A stretch of DNA of 64,000 nt from Methylobacter tundripaludum SV96 (GCF_000190755.2 NZ_JH109153.1:1425872-1489871), one strand, 5' to 3'; positions 52,540 to 62,436 are shown, counted from the stretch's first letter. Made by a program: numbers and translations. The notes: generated by a model not told the origin, from the letters alone.

Positions 52540-53229
52540 ATGTCAGAGCAGTTCTTATTTCGAAATATAATCGAAAATTTATTCAATGTTCGGGATAACA
52601 TAGTTCAGGGAAACACTATCAATAACGATCTGACGATAAACATACACAGACACCAAGGATGGAAATTAAAATTGAACTCTCCAGTAATTCTTGTATTTTC
52701 TGCATTGATCCTTATTGTTCACTTATCATATCAGACGCGCTACTCTTACCAAATAATGGAGTTTTTCTCCGTTCCACGTGAATTTTTATTTACAAATATT
52801 AATCATTATTTAAGAACAATATCTTTTGTGCTTGGACATCGAAGCTGGAATGAGGTCGCTAGTAATCTAACGTTAATACTTCTAATTGGGCCTATTACGG
52901 AAGAAAGATATGGCTCACTCCAGCTAATAGTAATGATCCTACTCACAGCTTTTATTTCTGGACTTGTTCAGTCATTTTTATTTGATGGCGGAGTTATTGG
53001 GGCAAGTTGTGTTGTGTACATGCTTATGCTTGCTGCATCATTCGTCAATACACGAAAAGGTGAGGTACCAATTACTTTCGTTATCGTTATGATCGTTTAC
53101 GTTGCCGGTGGATTATCAGCATTATCTCAAAATGGACAAGAAAGCTTGGTTCCTCAAATAGTTGGAGGATTGTGTGGAGCTGTTTTTGTAGTTTTTGGCT
53201 TGGCGCGGAAAGTCGAATCAACGAGATAA
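52540..53229 (+). CDS. Rhomboid-like membrane protein without catalytic His
   Basis: A 229-residue membrane protein with about six helices, resembling a subgroup of bacterial rhomboid proteases: GHRSWNEVASNLTLIL, IGPITEERYGS and GVIGASCVVYMLML in order. The nucleophile Ser156 is kept (GASC instead of GASG), but the histidine expected in the AHIIGG motif is Gln206 (PQIVGG). Without the Ser-His dyad it is probably not a protease. The first ~40 residues (NVRDNIVQGNTI) form a polar extension. It is AT-rich next to its neighbours. Confidence 0.65.
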   Translation: MSEQFLFRNIIENLFNVRDNIVQGNTINNDLTINIHRHQGWKLKLNSPVILVFSALILIVHLSYQTRYSYQIMEFFSVPREFLFTNINHYLRTISFVLGHRSWNEVASNLTLILLIGPITEERYGSLQLIVMILLTAFISGLVQSFLFDGGVIGASCVVYMLMLAASFVNTRKGEVPITFVIVMIVYVAGGLSALSQNGQESLVPQIVGGLCGAVFVVFGLARKVESTR

Positions 53230-53240
53230 CTCATATTCGC

Positions 53241-53347
53241 TAGTTCCCAAGCTCAAGCTTGGAAATTCGTTTTGGAAGCTCTAGCTTCCCGTTTCGCGAA
53301 GCTAGAGCTTCGCCTTCTGGGTTCCCAAGCTGGAGCTTGGGAACCAG
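53241..53347. repeat. TTCCCAAGCTTGG-type palindromic element
   Basis: Paired TTCCCAAGCT/AGCTTGGGAA hairpins with a GAAGCTCTAGCTTC..GAAGCTAGAGCTTC pair between. The arms and interior match parts of the repeat inside cydD. Confidence 0.85.
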
Positions 53348-53397
53348 CGACCAGCGTAAATCAGCGTAATATGCCGTTCCCATACCGAGCGTGAACG

Positions 53398-53778
53398 ATG
53401 CAAAGTAACAAATTTACAAAAGTGAAAACATCGATGAAAAACATAGCCACCACAGAAAACGAAAAATCAGCAATAACCCTTACCACGGTTATTTACGCAC
53501 TCTACGCCGCGTCTTATTTTGTCGGTATCACAGCCATCATTGCAATCGTGATGAACTATGTCAAAAAGGATGACGTGGTCGGAACATTTCTGGAGAGTCA
53601 CTTTCGTTGGCAAATCAGGACTTTTTGGTTCGGAGTGCTTTGGGGTGTGCTGGGGACAATCACGATGGTGTTCATTATCGGGTGGTTTGTGCTTGTCGCT
53701 GATGGCATCTGGATCATTTACCGCATAGTCAAAGGCTGGTTGCGGCTTAATGACGGTAAGCCCATGTACACGGTCTAA
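53398..53778 (+). CDS. Small DUF4870-like membrane protein
   Basis: A 126-residue protein with three hydrophobic helices (YALYAASYFVGITAIIAIVM, FWFGVLWGVLGTI, WFVLVADGIWIIYRIVKG). The HFRWQIRTFW segment between helices is typical of small DUF4870-like proteins. ATG 53398 is the first start; ATG 53434 (before KNIATTEN) is equally plausible. Function unknown. A hairpin, AACACCAG..CTGGTGTT, at 53793-53821 may terminate it. Confidence 0.65.
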   Translation: MQSNKFTKVKTSMKNIATTENEKSAITLTTVIYALYAASYFVGITAIIAIVMNYVKKDDVVGTFLESHFRWQIRTFWFGVLWGVLGTITMVFIIGWFVLVADGIWIIYRIVKGWLRLNDGKPMYTV

Positions 53779-53792
53779 CGATAAAACTAAAA

Positions 53793-53821
53793 AACACCAG
53801 CCGCGTGAACGACTGGTGTTC
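53793..53821. terminator. Possible bidirectional terminator hairpin
   Basis: Eight-base stem AACACCAG/CTGGTGTT with a 13-base loop between convergent genes. There is no strong U-tract, so the call is modest. Confidence 0.45.
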
Positions 53822-53863
53822 CATGTGATTTAGATGTAACGGGAGTAACCGGAACTTTAGTTG

Positions 53864-54178
53864 TTACTGCTTTTCCTTGTTTTTCGCACCTTGTGGGGCT
53901 TTTTTATCGGTGGTCTGTGCTTTTACTTTCGTCTCTGAAACATCATAATCTTGTTTAAAGGTATCCTCACAAACCTTTAAAGCCGCATGGTCTTGAGCGG
54001 CTTGCACACAGCTCAGGTTTTTTTGAGCAATTTGCACCTTTTCCAGAACATTGGCTATTTGGCGATCCTTATCTGCCTGAAATGTCGCCGAATCAGGATC
54101 ATCTGCAACCGCCATTGCAGGGGCCAGCAAAACCACGCTATAAGTTACTGTTAATAAGATTGATTTTGTAAAATTCAC
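53864..54178 (-). CDS. Small secreted protein of unknown function
   Basis: A 104-residue protein with a signal peptide (SILLTVTYSVVLLAPAMAVA) and two cysteines in the mature part (C~57, C~70) that could form a disulfide within a helical hairpin. The tail is lysine-rich. GTG 54178 is preceded by a strong GAGGAGG ribosome site, which decides this start. I recognise no family. Confidence 0.7.
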   Translation of the reverse strand: MNFTKSILLTVTYSVVLLAPAMAVADDPDSATFQADKDRQIANVLEKVQIAQKNLSCVQAAQDHAALKVCEDTFKQDYDVSETKVKAQTTDKKAPQGAKNKEKQ

Positions 54179-54478
54179 ATTTCCTCCTCAAAGGTCTTAT
54201 AAGCGAGTGACAATTTTCAATCCCACTCTCTACCTAAAAAGCTACGCTGCAAAAGTCTGCATGTCAAATGATTAATTCTTTCAGACAAGGACGAATTGGA
54301 GCTTGGAAGTCCGCCAAGCCTGATCGATAATGTTTTTTGTAGAAAAGCCGTGGCGCAGCTTAAAATGCCAATAGATTTAACTCCATTGCCGTTCGTGGTA
54401 ACTCTTCGGCTGCGCTCAGGACTAAAGGCCTTGTCGAACCCATGAATCTTAAACAACCAACACGCGAAGAATATTAAG
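54179..54478. other. Gene-free region with repeat remnants
   Basis: Three hundred bases between divergent genes. Near 54390-54445 lie pieces of the CTTCGGCTGCGCTCAGG/TTGTCGAACC repeat type. No gene is visible; the promoter of the GH3 gene should be here. Confidence 0.5.
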
Positions 54479-56722
54479 TTGCAAACCTTACATATCATTT
54501 TAATTATCCTCTTTTCGGTCATGACGGGGCATTCTGTGAATGCACAAGAAACAAACAAAGCAATAGAAAGTAAAGTCAAAAACCTGCTGTCCCAAATGAC
54601 GCTTGAAGAAAAAGTAGGGCAGATGACGCAGGTTGATTTTACGGTGATCGGCGTTCCTAAAGAACAAAACGCTGAGGATCAAATCGATCCGGCCAAGCTG
54701 GAAGATGCGGTGTTAAAACATCATGTGGGTTCCATTCTTAACACGCCCTTTACGCCCGACAACAAGGCGCAATCAATTGATATATGGCGAAAAATGATGC
54801 GCACCGTGCAGGATGCGGCGGCAAGAACGCGCCTGAAAATTCCGGTTATTTACGGAATTGATGCGATTCATGGCGCGACTTACACGCAAAACTCGGTATT
54901 GTTTCCGCAAGCCATTAACATGGCGGCGACGTTCAATTCGGATCTGGCTTTCAAGGAAGGCGAAATCACCGCCAGGGAAGTGCGCGCCTCCGGCCAGCAA
55001 TGGAATTTTTCCACGGTGATGGATATTGGTCGCCAACCGCTTTGGCCGCGCTTGTGGGAAACCTTCGGCGAAGATGTGCATTTGGCGACGGTGATGGGTA
55101 CGGCTTATATTAAAGGCCATCAAGGCGATGATTTTTCCGCTGCCGATAAATTGCCGACTTGCCTGAAACATTATGTCGGTTACAGCTATCCCCTTAACGG
55201 CAAAGACCGGACGCCTGCCTGGATAGGCGAAAGAATGCTGCGCGAATATTTTCTGCCGACCTTTGAAGCGGGCGTGAAAGCGGGAGCGCCGACGGTGATG
55301 GTCAATTCGGCGGAAGTTGACGGCATCCCCGGACACGCCAATCATCATTACCTGACCACGATTTTACGCGGCGAACTGGGCTTTAAAGGCTTTACCGTGT
55401 CCGACTGGGCGGACATCGAGCGTCTTTATACTCGTGACAAGATGGCGGCGTCACCCAAAGAAGCGGTAAAAATTGCGGTGATGGCCGGTATCGACATGAG
55501 CATGGTGCCGTTCGATTTTTCTTTTTATGATTTGCTGGTTGATTTGGTCAAATCCGGCGAAGTGCCGATGTCCCGTATTGATGAAGCCGTGTCCAGGATA
55601 CTGACGGTCAAGTATCAAGCCGGATTATTCGAGCCTAAACCGCTGTTGCCGATTGAAGGTAACTTTGCCACGGCTGAGGCTATAGAAACCAATCGTCAGG
55701 CGGCGCGCGAATCGATTGTGCTTGCCAAAAACGAGCACAACATCCTGCCGCTGAAAAAAGACGCCAATATTCTGGTGACAGGCCCAACCGCCAATTTGCT
55801 CAGTGCGATGAATGGCGGCTGGACGGTTTCCTGGCAGGGCGCAACTGAAGAGTTATATCCTCAGGAGAAACTGACGGTCTTGGAAGCCATACAGGAAAAA
55901 GCTACCGGCAAAGTGACTTACGTTGGTGGCGATGCCTTTGATGCGCCAATCGATGTTCAAAAGGTGATTGATGAGGCTAAAGATCACGACGTTATTCTGC
56001 TTAGTCTGGGCGAGCATCCTTATACCGAAACGCCGGGCAATATTGAGACGTTAAATCTCGATCAGGCGCAAGTCGATCTTGCCAATGCCGCGATTGCAAC
56101 CGGAAAGCCGGTGGTTTTGCTGACCCTGGGCGGTCGTCCGCGTATTATTACGTCGATTGCAGAACGGGCTTCCGGCGTTATTCTGGGCTTTTTGCCGGGC
56201 ATGGAGGGCGGCGAGGCCATTGCCGATATTTTGTACGGCGACTACAACCCCAACGGCAAGCTGCCCATTTCCTATCCTAGAAACACCAACGGTATTACTC
56301 CGTATGACTATAAGCCCATTGAGTCGTTTGAGTCGAATATTTATAACCCGCTTTATCCATTCGGGCATGGCTTAAGCTATACCACTTTTGAAACCAGCGA
56401 TTTGAAGGTGGAAAAAGAAAAAATCAACATCGGCGAAAATATCAATGTCACCGTTAATGTCAAAAACACCGGTTCGTTAAAAGGCAAGGAAACCGTGTTG
56501 GTTTACATCAATGATGTGGCGGCTTCGGTGACCCGGCCTAACAAACAACTTAAAGCGTTTAAAAAAGTCGAATTGAATCCGGGGCAATCCGAGAGTTTAA
56601 GTTTTACCTTAACGCCGCGTGATTTGTCGTTTATTGGCGTTGATTTGAAGCGGATTGTGGAACCGGGAGATTTTAAGGTGATGGTCGGCAATGAAATGGT
56701 TGGCTTTACGGTGACGAAATAA
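54479..56722 (+). CDS. bglX: Periplasmic glycoside hydrolase family 3 (beta-glucosidase type)
   Basis: A 747-residue exported enzyme. The TTG start gives a signal peptide ending at VNAQ. The N-terminal (beta/alpha)8 domain holds the [10 protein letters not shown] motif with the nucleophile Asp; the second domain and a C-terminal fibronectin-like domain ([13 protein letters not shown] onward) complete the BglX layout. It removes terminal beta-linked sugars. A FucP-type sugar transporter follows 115 bases on. In a methanotroph this suggests salvage of sugars or polysaccharide turnover. Confidence 0.92.
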   Translation: MQTLHIILIILFSVMTGHSVNAQETNKAIESKVKNLLSQMTLEEKVGQMTQVDFTVIGVPKEQNAEDQIDPAKLEDAVLKHHVGSILNTPFTPDNKAQSIDIWRKMMRTVQDAAARTRLKIPVIYGIDAIHGATYTQNSVLFPQAINMAATFNSDLAFKEGEITAREVRASGQQWNFSTVMDIGRQPLWPRLWETFGEDVHLATVMGTAYIKGHQGDDFSAADKLPTCLKHYVGYSYPLNGKDRTPAWIGERMLREYFLPTFEAGVKAGAPTVMVNSAEVDGIPGHANHHYLTTILRGELGFKGFTVSDWADIERLYTRDKMAASPKEAVKIAVMAGIDMSMVPFDFSFYDLLVDLVKSGEVPMSRIDEAVSRILTVKYQAGLFEPKPLLPIEGNFATAEAIETNRQAARESIVLAKNEHNILPLKKDANILVTGPTANLLSAMNGGWTVSWQGATEELYPQEKLTVLEAIQEKATGKVTYVGGDAFDAPIDVQKVIDEAKDHDVILLSLGEHPYTETPGNIETLNLDQAQVDLANAAIATGKPVVLLTLGGRPRIITSIAERASGVILGFLPGMEGGEAIADILYGDYNPNGKLPISYPRNTNGITPYDYKPIESFESNIYNPLYPFGHGLSYTTFETSDLKVEKEKINIGENINVTVNVKNTGSLKGKETVLVYINDVAASVTRPNKQLKAFKKVELNPGQSESLSFTLTPRDLSFIGVDLKRIVEPGDFKVMVGNEMVGFTVTK

Positions 56723-56748
56723 CAACATAAATAGGCGATTGAAAGCCT

Positions 56749-56800
56749 TTTTCACCACGAAGACACGAAGATTTATTTCTTCGTGCCTTCGTGGTGATAA
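56749..56800. repeat. CCACGAAG-family hairpin
   Basis: Inverted arms TTCACCACGAAGACACGAAG and CTTCGTGCCTTCGTGGTGA. An upstream in-frame start for the transporter would be encoded by this repeat. Confidence 0.85.
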
Positions 56801-56837
56801 TCTTTTTAGTTTTTTAAACGAACATGCCGGTAAATTT

Positions 56838-58112
56838 ATGATCAATACAACCGACTCGACAAATAGTTCCGACAAAAATCCTTATTTAGGCTCGTTAACG
56901 GTATTAACTTCGCTGTTTTTTATCTGGGGTTTTATCACCTGCTTGAATGATATTTTGATCCCTCATTTGAAAGCAGTGTTCACCCTGAATTATACGGAAG
57001 CAATGTTGGTTCAATTTTGCTTCTTTACCGCCTATTTTGTCGTATCCGTTCCCAGCGGCTATTTAGTCGAAAAAATCGATTACAAGGGCGGCATCATTGC
57101 CGGGTTATCCATAGCGGGCATCGGCTGTTTGCTGTTTTACCCGGCCGCAAGTTCGCACTCCTATCCGTTATTTCTGGCGGCGTTTTTTGTATTGGCCTCC
57201 GGCATTACCTTGTTACAGGTTGCCGCAAATCCGTACGTCACCATATTAGGCAAACCGGAAACCGCTTCCAGCCGATTGACCATGACTCAGGCGTTTAATT
57301 CGCTGGGTACGACTATCGCCCCTTATTTCGGCGCGTTATTTATCCTTGCCACTGCCGTTAAAACGGCAGATGAAATCCAACTGCTGAATACCGATGAATT
57401 ATCGACTTACCAGGCGGCGCAAGCGGCCGCTGTGCAAATCCCTTACTTGTTGCTTGCTGCGGTTTTATTTTTGATTGCGATCGTTTTTGTGCTGATCAAA
57501 TTACCCAAAATTGAAGCTACCGAAGAGCAGGTTTCAGGCGGTGCAGATGATGTTCATGATAGCGCCTGGGGTTACAAGCATTTGGTCTTGGGCGCAATCG
57601 GCATTTTTGTTTATGTCGGCGGAGAAGTGTCCATCGGCAGTTTTTTGATCAATTTTCTGGGCGAGCCTGCCATTGCCGGATTGGCGGAACAAGAGGCCGG
57701 AAAGTATGTGTCGTTTTATTGGGGCGGCGCCATGGTCGGGCGATTTATCGGGGCGGCAGTCATGCAAAAAATCCAGCCCGGCAAAGCGCTTACCTTTAAC
57801 GCGGTAACGGCGGCGCTGTTGGTTTTAATGACCATGTTCGGCAGCGGTCAGGTTGCGATGTGGACGCTTCTTGCGGTCGGGCTGTTTAACTCGATCATGT
57901 TTCCCACCATCTTTTCATTGGCGGTTAGCGGCTTGGGAAAGCACACCGGGCAGGGATCGGGGATTTTGTGCGCCGCCATCGTCGGCGGCGCTATCCTTCC
58001 TGTCGTGCAAGGATTATTTGCCGACCGGATCGGCATTCAACAGGCGTTTTTTATCCCGGTACTTTGTTATTGCTACATCGCTTATTACGGATGGCGGGGG
58101 CACAGGGTTTAG
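56838..58112 (+). CDS. Sugar MFS transporter, FucP/GluP type
   Basis: A 424-residue permease with twelve membrane helices. The family pattern [22 protein letters not shown] is at the N-terminus and [12 protein letters not shown] lies near residue 135. I start at ATG 56838: codons from 56739 to there are produced by a repeat hairpin and do not resemble the family. Members import fucose, glucose or related sugars with protons. It follows the GH3 gene and could take up its product. Confidence 0.92.
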   Translation: MINTTDSTNSSDKNPYLGSLTVLTSLFFIWGFITCLNDILIPHLKAVFTLNYTEAMLVQFCFFTAYFVVSVPSGYLVEKIDYKGGIIAGLSIAGIGCLLFYPAASSHSYPLFLAAFFVLASGITLLQVAANPYVTILGKPETASSRLTMTQAFNSLGTTIAPYFGALFILATAVKTADEIQLLNTDELSTYQAAQAAAVQIPYLLLAAVLFLIAIVFVLIKLPKIEATEEQVSGGADDVHDSAWGYKHLVLGAIGIFVYVGGEVSIGSFLINFLGEPAIAGLAEQEAGKYVSFYWGGAMVGRFIGAAVMQKIQPGKALTFNAVTAALLVLMTMFGSGQVAMWTLLAVGLFNSIMFPTIFSLAVSGLGKHTGQGSGILCAAIVGGAILPVVQGLFADRIGIQQAFFIPVLCYCYIAYYGWRGHRV

Positions 58113-58149
58113 GCAATTGTTGGTCTCCAATATCCAGATTGATGACGTC

Positions 58150-58420
58150 GGGAAACTCTAGTTTCGTGAAACAGTAAGCTGGAGCTTCCCTTACCTAGGC
58201 GTAGGCCGGAATAAGGCCATCCAGGCGCGTAGCGCGAGGTGGCGTTGCCTACATGGATGTAGGTAAGGAGCGTGAGCACGACTGCATGGATGCAGGAGGT
58301 AGAGCAACGCAGGAGCAGTTGCCGAGGAGCGGAAGCTTTTCCGGCGGATTCGGGAGGTGTTTGCCGGAAACGCCAGTTCTCGCTGCCGCTCAAACAGGCT
58401 TATTCCGGCCTACAGGGATT
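58150..58420. repeat. Palindromic element split by a second repeat
   Basis: The outer element (58197-58412) equals that at 32166-32284, bounded by GTAGGCCGGAATAAGGCCAT and GCTTATTCCGGCCTAC. Between its GGCGTT and TTCCGGCG blocks sits an extra ~95 bases that include CTGCATGGATGCAGGAGG and CAACGCAGGAGCAGTTGCCG, the repeat also found in cydD and at 45034. A GAAACTCTAGTTTCGTGAAA hairpin lies to the left (58152). The gap before pyk contains no gene. Confidence 0.85.
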
Positions 58421-58470
58421 TTGTGGCGCGCACGGCACACCCTACAGAAACTCTGGCGTGCCCAAAAACA

Positions 58471-59925
58471 TCAAAGCGTCAGCATGGTGATGGTCGGTGA
58501 GCTCAACTGGCTGTCCAGGTGAAAACCGCGAACGACAATTACGTTATCGCCTTCGTTTGCCAGCTTTGTTGCAAGGGCATGATGACGCGCCAGTTTATTG
58601 GGATGGGTGTGGCCTGCATCCTCCGCGTGTATCGGTATAACCCCCCAGTATAGATTCATCCGCTGGCACACCCATTTGTTGGCGCTGATGGCTATCAGCG
58701 GTGCAGCAGGCCTTGCTGAGCTCAATGTCACCACCGACATGCCGCCGCTGGTAATGCTGACAATGGCTTTTGCATGCAGGTCAAAGCAGAGCTGGGCGGT
58801 CGCGTCGGCTACCGCATCGCCGAAGGGTAGCGGTTTTTGTTCGTTATCCCGGTGCGCCAATTTACCGAAAACATCCTGTTCCCTCATGAACGCTTCGGTT
58901 TGATAGATGACTTTGGACATCATTTCAACCGCTTCAATCGGAAAGTGTCCCGCCGCCGTTTCTCCGGACAGCATCACCGCATCGGTAGAGCAATAAACCG
59001 CATTGGAAACATCGGTCACTTCGGCGCGAGTGGGTCTGGAGTTTTCTATCATGGATTCCAGCATTTGGGTGGCGACGATGACCGGTTTGTTCAATGCCCT
59101 CGCGCTTTTAATGAGCTGGTGCTGGGCAATCGGCACGTCTTCCGGGTTCAATTCTACGCCTAGATCGCCTCTGGCAATCATGATGGCATCGGAGGCGTTA
59201 ATGATTTCCTGGCCGTTAATCAAGGCTTCCGGTTTTTCAATTTTGGCGATGATGTGCGTGTCGTAGCCGCTGGAGATAATCAACTGACGCAGGTCGGTAA
59301 TGTCTTCGGCCTTTCTGACGAACGACAGCGCCAGGTAATCAACGCCCAAATCCAAGGCAAACAATGCGTCCGCTCGGTCCTTGTCGGTTAATGACGGACA
59401 AGACACATTAACGCCGGGCAGATTGATACCCTTGTTGTTTTTTAACTCGCCGCCGTAAATGACTTCGCAGCTAATGCCCTGGGCTGTTTTTTCAATAACC
59501 TTGAGTTCGAATTTACCATCGTCCAGCAGTATGCGATCTCCCGCCATTACATCATCAGCCAATCCGGGGTACTGGCAGGGAATAAGATTTTTCTCGCCAA
59601 CAATATCCCGGGTCGTTACTACAACGCGGTCGCCGGTTTTAATAACAATACAGCCGTTTTTGAATTTCCCGGTTCTGATCTTGGGGCCGCAAAGATCGGC
59701 AAAAATGGTAATGTGCTGATGCAAGGCTTCAGCCGATTCCCTGATTATCGTATACAGCTTGCGGTGGCTTTCATGTTCGCCATGAGACATGTTCAACCTG
59801 AAAACATTGACGCCGGCCTTGATAAGATTGTAAATAACTTCCGGCGTATCCGAAGCCGGGCCTAGCGTGGCAATGATTTTTGTCTTACGACTGGATAGAT
59901 GGGGGATGTTGACGTGGATGGGCAT
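58471..59925 (-). CDS. pyk: Pyruvate kinase
   Basis: A 484-residue enzyme converting PEP and ADP to pyruvate and ATP. Motifs: FRLNMSHGEHESH at ~45, GPKIRTG, AKIEKPEAL with the catalytic Lys, MIARGDLGVE, and the regulatory-domain ending. Length and order are normal. It sits with two other central-metabolism genes (PFK at 60657 and a thioredoxin-like gene between) on the same strand, though the spacing does not force one operon. Confidence 0.96.
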   Translation of the reverse strand: MPIHVNIPHLSSRKTKIIATLGPASDTPEVIYNLIKAGVNVFRLNMSHGEHESHRKLYTIIRESAEALHQHITIFADLCGPKIRTGKFKNGCIVIKTGDRVVVTTRDIVGEKNLIPCQYPGLADDVMAGDRILLDDGKFELKVIEKTAQGISCEVIYGGELKNNKGINLPGVNVSCPSLTDKDRADALFALDLGVDYLALSFVRKAEDITDLRQLIISSGYDTHIIAKIEKPEALINGQEIINASDAIMIARGDLGVELNPEDVPIAQHQLIKSARALNKPVIVATQMLESMIENSRPTRAEVTDVSNAVYCSTDAVMLSGETAAGHFPIEAVEMMSKVIYQTEAFMREQDVFGKLAHRDNEQKPLPFGDAVADATAQLCFDLHAKAIVSITSGGMSVVTLSSARPAAPLIAISANKWVCQRMNLYWGVIPIHAEDAGHTHPNKLARHHALATKLANEGDNVIVVRGFHLDSQLSSPTITMLTL

Positions 59926-59985
59926 TTTTTATCTGTCCTTGTTGAGTGTTTTTATTAGACTGCTACACGGTTTAAGCCGCGTATT

Positions 59986-60645
59986 TTATTCCTGCAATAA
60001 CCCCAGTATCCGCATTTCCAACTCGGGATAATCGCCAAATGCGCAATCCCTGAGTATGCCTTGTTTATCCACCAGAATATGCGAGGGTGTGCCTTTTAAG
60101 TCGAAACGTTCAAACGTTTCAGCATGGTAATCAAGAGACTGGAAATAATTCCGCACTTGCTGCCTGATTTTTTGTTGGTCCGCTTCGGGCCGCTGTTCGA
60201 AATTTGGGACGCGGTCCTTGATAAAGTTTGTGATGACGTTATTGCTCACTTCGCCTTGACGTTTGTTCAAACGGTCCATCGCTACCGGGAACGGAATGCG
60301 ATAGGGCAGAAGGCCTGCGCTTAGCTTGTCTTGTTGGCTTAATATTCGCAGCGTTTCTCCGACCACCTCGCCGTTTTCAATCAGGCGGATTAGATTTTCC
60401 ATATTGTTTTTATCAAAATCCTCAAACGCGGTGGCGACGCCCAATATCGTTAAACCGTGTTCCGAGTACTTCCGGTGCAAGTCTACCGCCTGTGGCAATG
60501 CGTATAAAAAACAGCCGGGACAATTGACCTGAAATACCTCGACCAGTACGACTTGGCCTAATAGTCGGTCAAAATTCGTTTCAGTTCCCTGAACCCAGGT
60601 GGAAACGGATAATAGCGGGGTTTTTTGGCCTATTTGCGCTTTCAT
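59986..60645 (-). CDS. Thioredoxin-like protein with CPGC motif
   Basis: A 219-residue protein of the TlpA/peroxiredoxin-like class with no signal peptide. The redox pair is CPGC (EVFQVNCPGC, near residue 37), followed by GVATAFEDFDKN and the cis-Pro segment LKGTPSHILVDK. The middle (~100-170) holds an extra helical insert. It probably reduces disulfides or organic peroxides in the cytoplasm. It follows pfkA by eleven bases, so it is likely cotranscribed with it. Confidence 0.82.
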   Translation of the reverse strand: MKAQIGQKTPLLSVSTWVQGTETNFDRLLGQVVLVEVFQVNCPGCFLYALPQAVDLHRKYSEHGLTILGVATAFEDFDKNNMENLIRLIENGEVVGETLRILSQQDKLSAGLLPYRIPFPVAMDRLNKRQGEVSNNVITNFIKDRVPNFEQRPEADQQKIRQQVRNYFQSLDYHAETFERFDLKGTPSHILVDKQGILRDCAFGDYPELEMRILGLLQE

Positions 60646-60656
60646 CGTCGGCTCGC

Positions 60657-61646
60657 TTAAATGGCCAGGGCGCGGATTAATTCAAGCTGCGACTCGGTAG
60701 ACTCGTTTTTTCCTGTCATGCATGCCGATAAGGGCACCATTTCAATTTCGCCTTTATTAAAAGCCGTAACATGGCAGCGCAATCCCTGGTTAAGACTCTG
60801 TACCGCGGCATAACCCATTTTGGAGGCAATCAGGCGATCCAGTGCGGTAGGGCTTCCGCCGCGTTGGATATGTCCCAAAATGCAGGCGTGGACGCTAAGG
60901 TTGTACTGCGTCATTAGCGTGTCTTTTATTTCGTAGGATAAACCGGCTTTTTCGCCTTCGGCTACGATGATAATGGATGATGTTTTACCCCGTTCCGTGC
61001 CTTTGTTAATGCCGCTGACAATCTTCTCGTAATCGACCGCCTGATTTGACAGGACAACATGCTCGGCCCCGGTACATATGCCGACTTGCAAGGCAATGAA
61101 GGATGACTTGCGACCCATTACCTCGACCAGGAAGGTTCGGGCATGCGCCGAGGCGGTATCCCTGATGTTGTCTACGGCATTGACGGCGGTTTGTACTGCG
61201 GTGTTGAAACCGATCGTGTATTCGGTGCCGGATATGTCGTTATCAATGGTGCCGGGAATGCCGATCACCGGAATGTCATGCTCCTGATGCAAGGTCATCG
61301 CACCGGCAAACGAACCGTTGCCGCCGATCACAATCAGCGCGTCAATATGTTTTCTGGCTAAAATGTGCGCGGCTTCCTGCCTGATTTCAGGGGTGTGAAA
61401 CTCCAGGCAGCGTGAGGTGTCGAGAATGGTGCCGCCGCGCTGGATGATATTGCCGACCGAGGACAGGTTGAGCTTTTGGATATTGCCCTCCAGCAAACCG
61501 GAATAACCTTTATAGATGCCGTAAACGTCAATGCCCATGCCGATAGCGGTCCTGACTACCGAACGTACCGCCGAATTCATGCCCGGACTGTCGCCGCCGC
61601 TGCACAACACCGCCAAAGATTTTATTGTTTTTATATTAGCTTCCAT
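60657..61646 (-). CDS. pfkA: 6-phosphofructokinase (ATP-type) with GGNGS variant
   Basis: A 329-residue phosphofructokinase. The N-terminal CSGGDSPGMNS and the catalytic TIDND (133-137, in GIPGTIDNDI) are intact, as is MGRKSSFIAL. The segment normally GGDGS reads GGNGS, so the Asp103-type Mg-ATP contact is Asn110; the following Gly keeps the ATP-type signature rather than the pyrophosphate-type GGDD. It fits glycolysis with pyk, whereas many methanotrophs rely on a pyrophosphate-type enzyme. The substitution might alter donor use. Confidence 0.9.
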   Translation of the reverse strand: MEANIKTIKSLAVLCSGGDSPGMNSAVRSVVRTAIGMGIDVYGIYKGYSGLLEGNIQKLNLSSVGNIIQRGGTILDTSRCLEFHTPEIRQEAAHILARKHIDALIVIGGNGSFAGAMTLHQEHDIPVIGIPGTIDNDISGTEYTIGFNTAVQTAVNAVDNIRDTASAHARTFLVEVMGRKSSFIALQVGICTGAEHVVLSNQAVDYEKIVSGINKGTERGKTSSIIIVAEGEKAGLSYEIKDTLMTQYNLSVHACILGHIQRGGSPTALDRLIASKMGYAAVQSLNQGLRCHVTAFNKGEIEMVPLSACMTGKNESTESQLELIRALAI

Positions 61647-61762
61647 AGGTCCCGGTTACTGTTGGATGGTTTATGTTGCGCCTATTGTAGTTTATTTTGA
61701 ACAATCTACGGATGTGACGCTGTCTTAATGATTTCGGCATCAGGACGATGCTTTCCGGCCAT

Positions 61763-62329
61763 CTATTTCCATTTAAAAAGAAATTTTGTACCGTCATTGT
61801 CGTTATCTTTGTCGTGTTTTATTCCTGGTTGCTCCGAGCGTTGATGGTCTGTGAAGGTTTTTTCCTTAATATTATGTTGGTAAGGTAGATGAGGCGGGTA
61901 AGGCGGGAGTGGGATACGAGACGGATAATAGGGGTAAAATGGCTGCTGGTATGGGATCTGCATATTTTGCCGCTCCAGTGCGTCCGCCTGCCGCTTTGCC
62001 TTATAAGCTTGCTGCTGTTGATATTCAGCACTTTTTTTCAACGCTTCAACAGAGGCTTTTCTGTCCTGTTCGGCTTGAAGTTCTTTTTCGGCCTTGATTC
62101 TGGCTTCTTCACGCCTTGCGAAATCCTCTTTCCAGGCCTTTAGTTTGGCTTCTTCTTCGGCGACTTTACGCGGATCAATTTTCTGAATCTCTATCGTTTC
62201 CTGTTTTACGGCAGATTCGCATGGCGTAGATTGATAAACCATTTTGCCCGATTTCAGCTGACATTTAAAAACTTCAGTGTGGGCTAATGAAGAGAGTAGG
62301 CTCAATAAAATAAAAAATACTTTTTTCAT
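61763..62329 (-). CDS. Secreted DUF4124 protein
   Basis: A 188-residue exported protein. From ATG 62329 a signal peptide (VFFILLSLLSSLAHT) leads into a DUF4124 domain: EVFKCQLKSGKMVYQSTPCES with its two cysteines, as in this family. A long charged helix (~55-125) and a Pro/Tyr-rich tail (YPYYPSRIPLPPYPP) follow. In-frame codons upstream to 62404 do not encode a signal and are ignored. Function unknown. Confidence 0.8.
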   Translation of the reverse strand: MKKVFFILLSLLSSLAHTEVFKCQLKSGKMVYQSTPCESAVKQETIEIQKIDPRKVAEEEAKLKAWKEDFARREEARIKAEKELQAEQDRKASVEALKKSAEYQQQQAYKAKRQADALERQNMQIPYQQPFYPYYPSRIPLPPYPPHLPYQHNIKEKTFTDHQRSEQPGIKHDKDNDNDGTKFLFKWK

Positions 62330-62436
62330 AATTGAATACCCGGATCGATAGGCGTTATTGGGATGATACAAATAATCAGGATGGTCGTCATTTAAATTTG
62401 TCATTATGGCGAAGGGCGAAGGGGGACGCCTCTTGT

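Noticed and set aside
60657-61646. Pyrophosphate-dependent phosphofructokinase
   Set aside because: The GGNGS and TIDND segments keep the ATP-type glycine, not the GGDD pattern of pyrophosphate enzymes.
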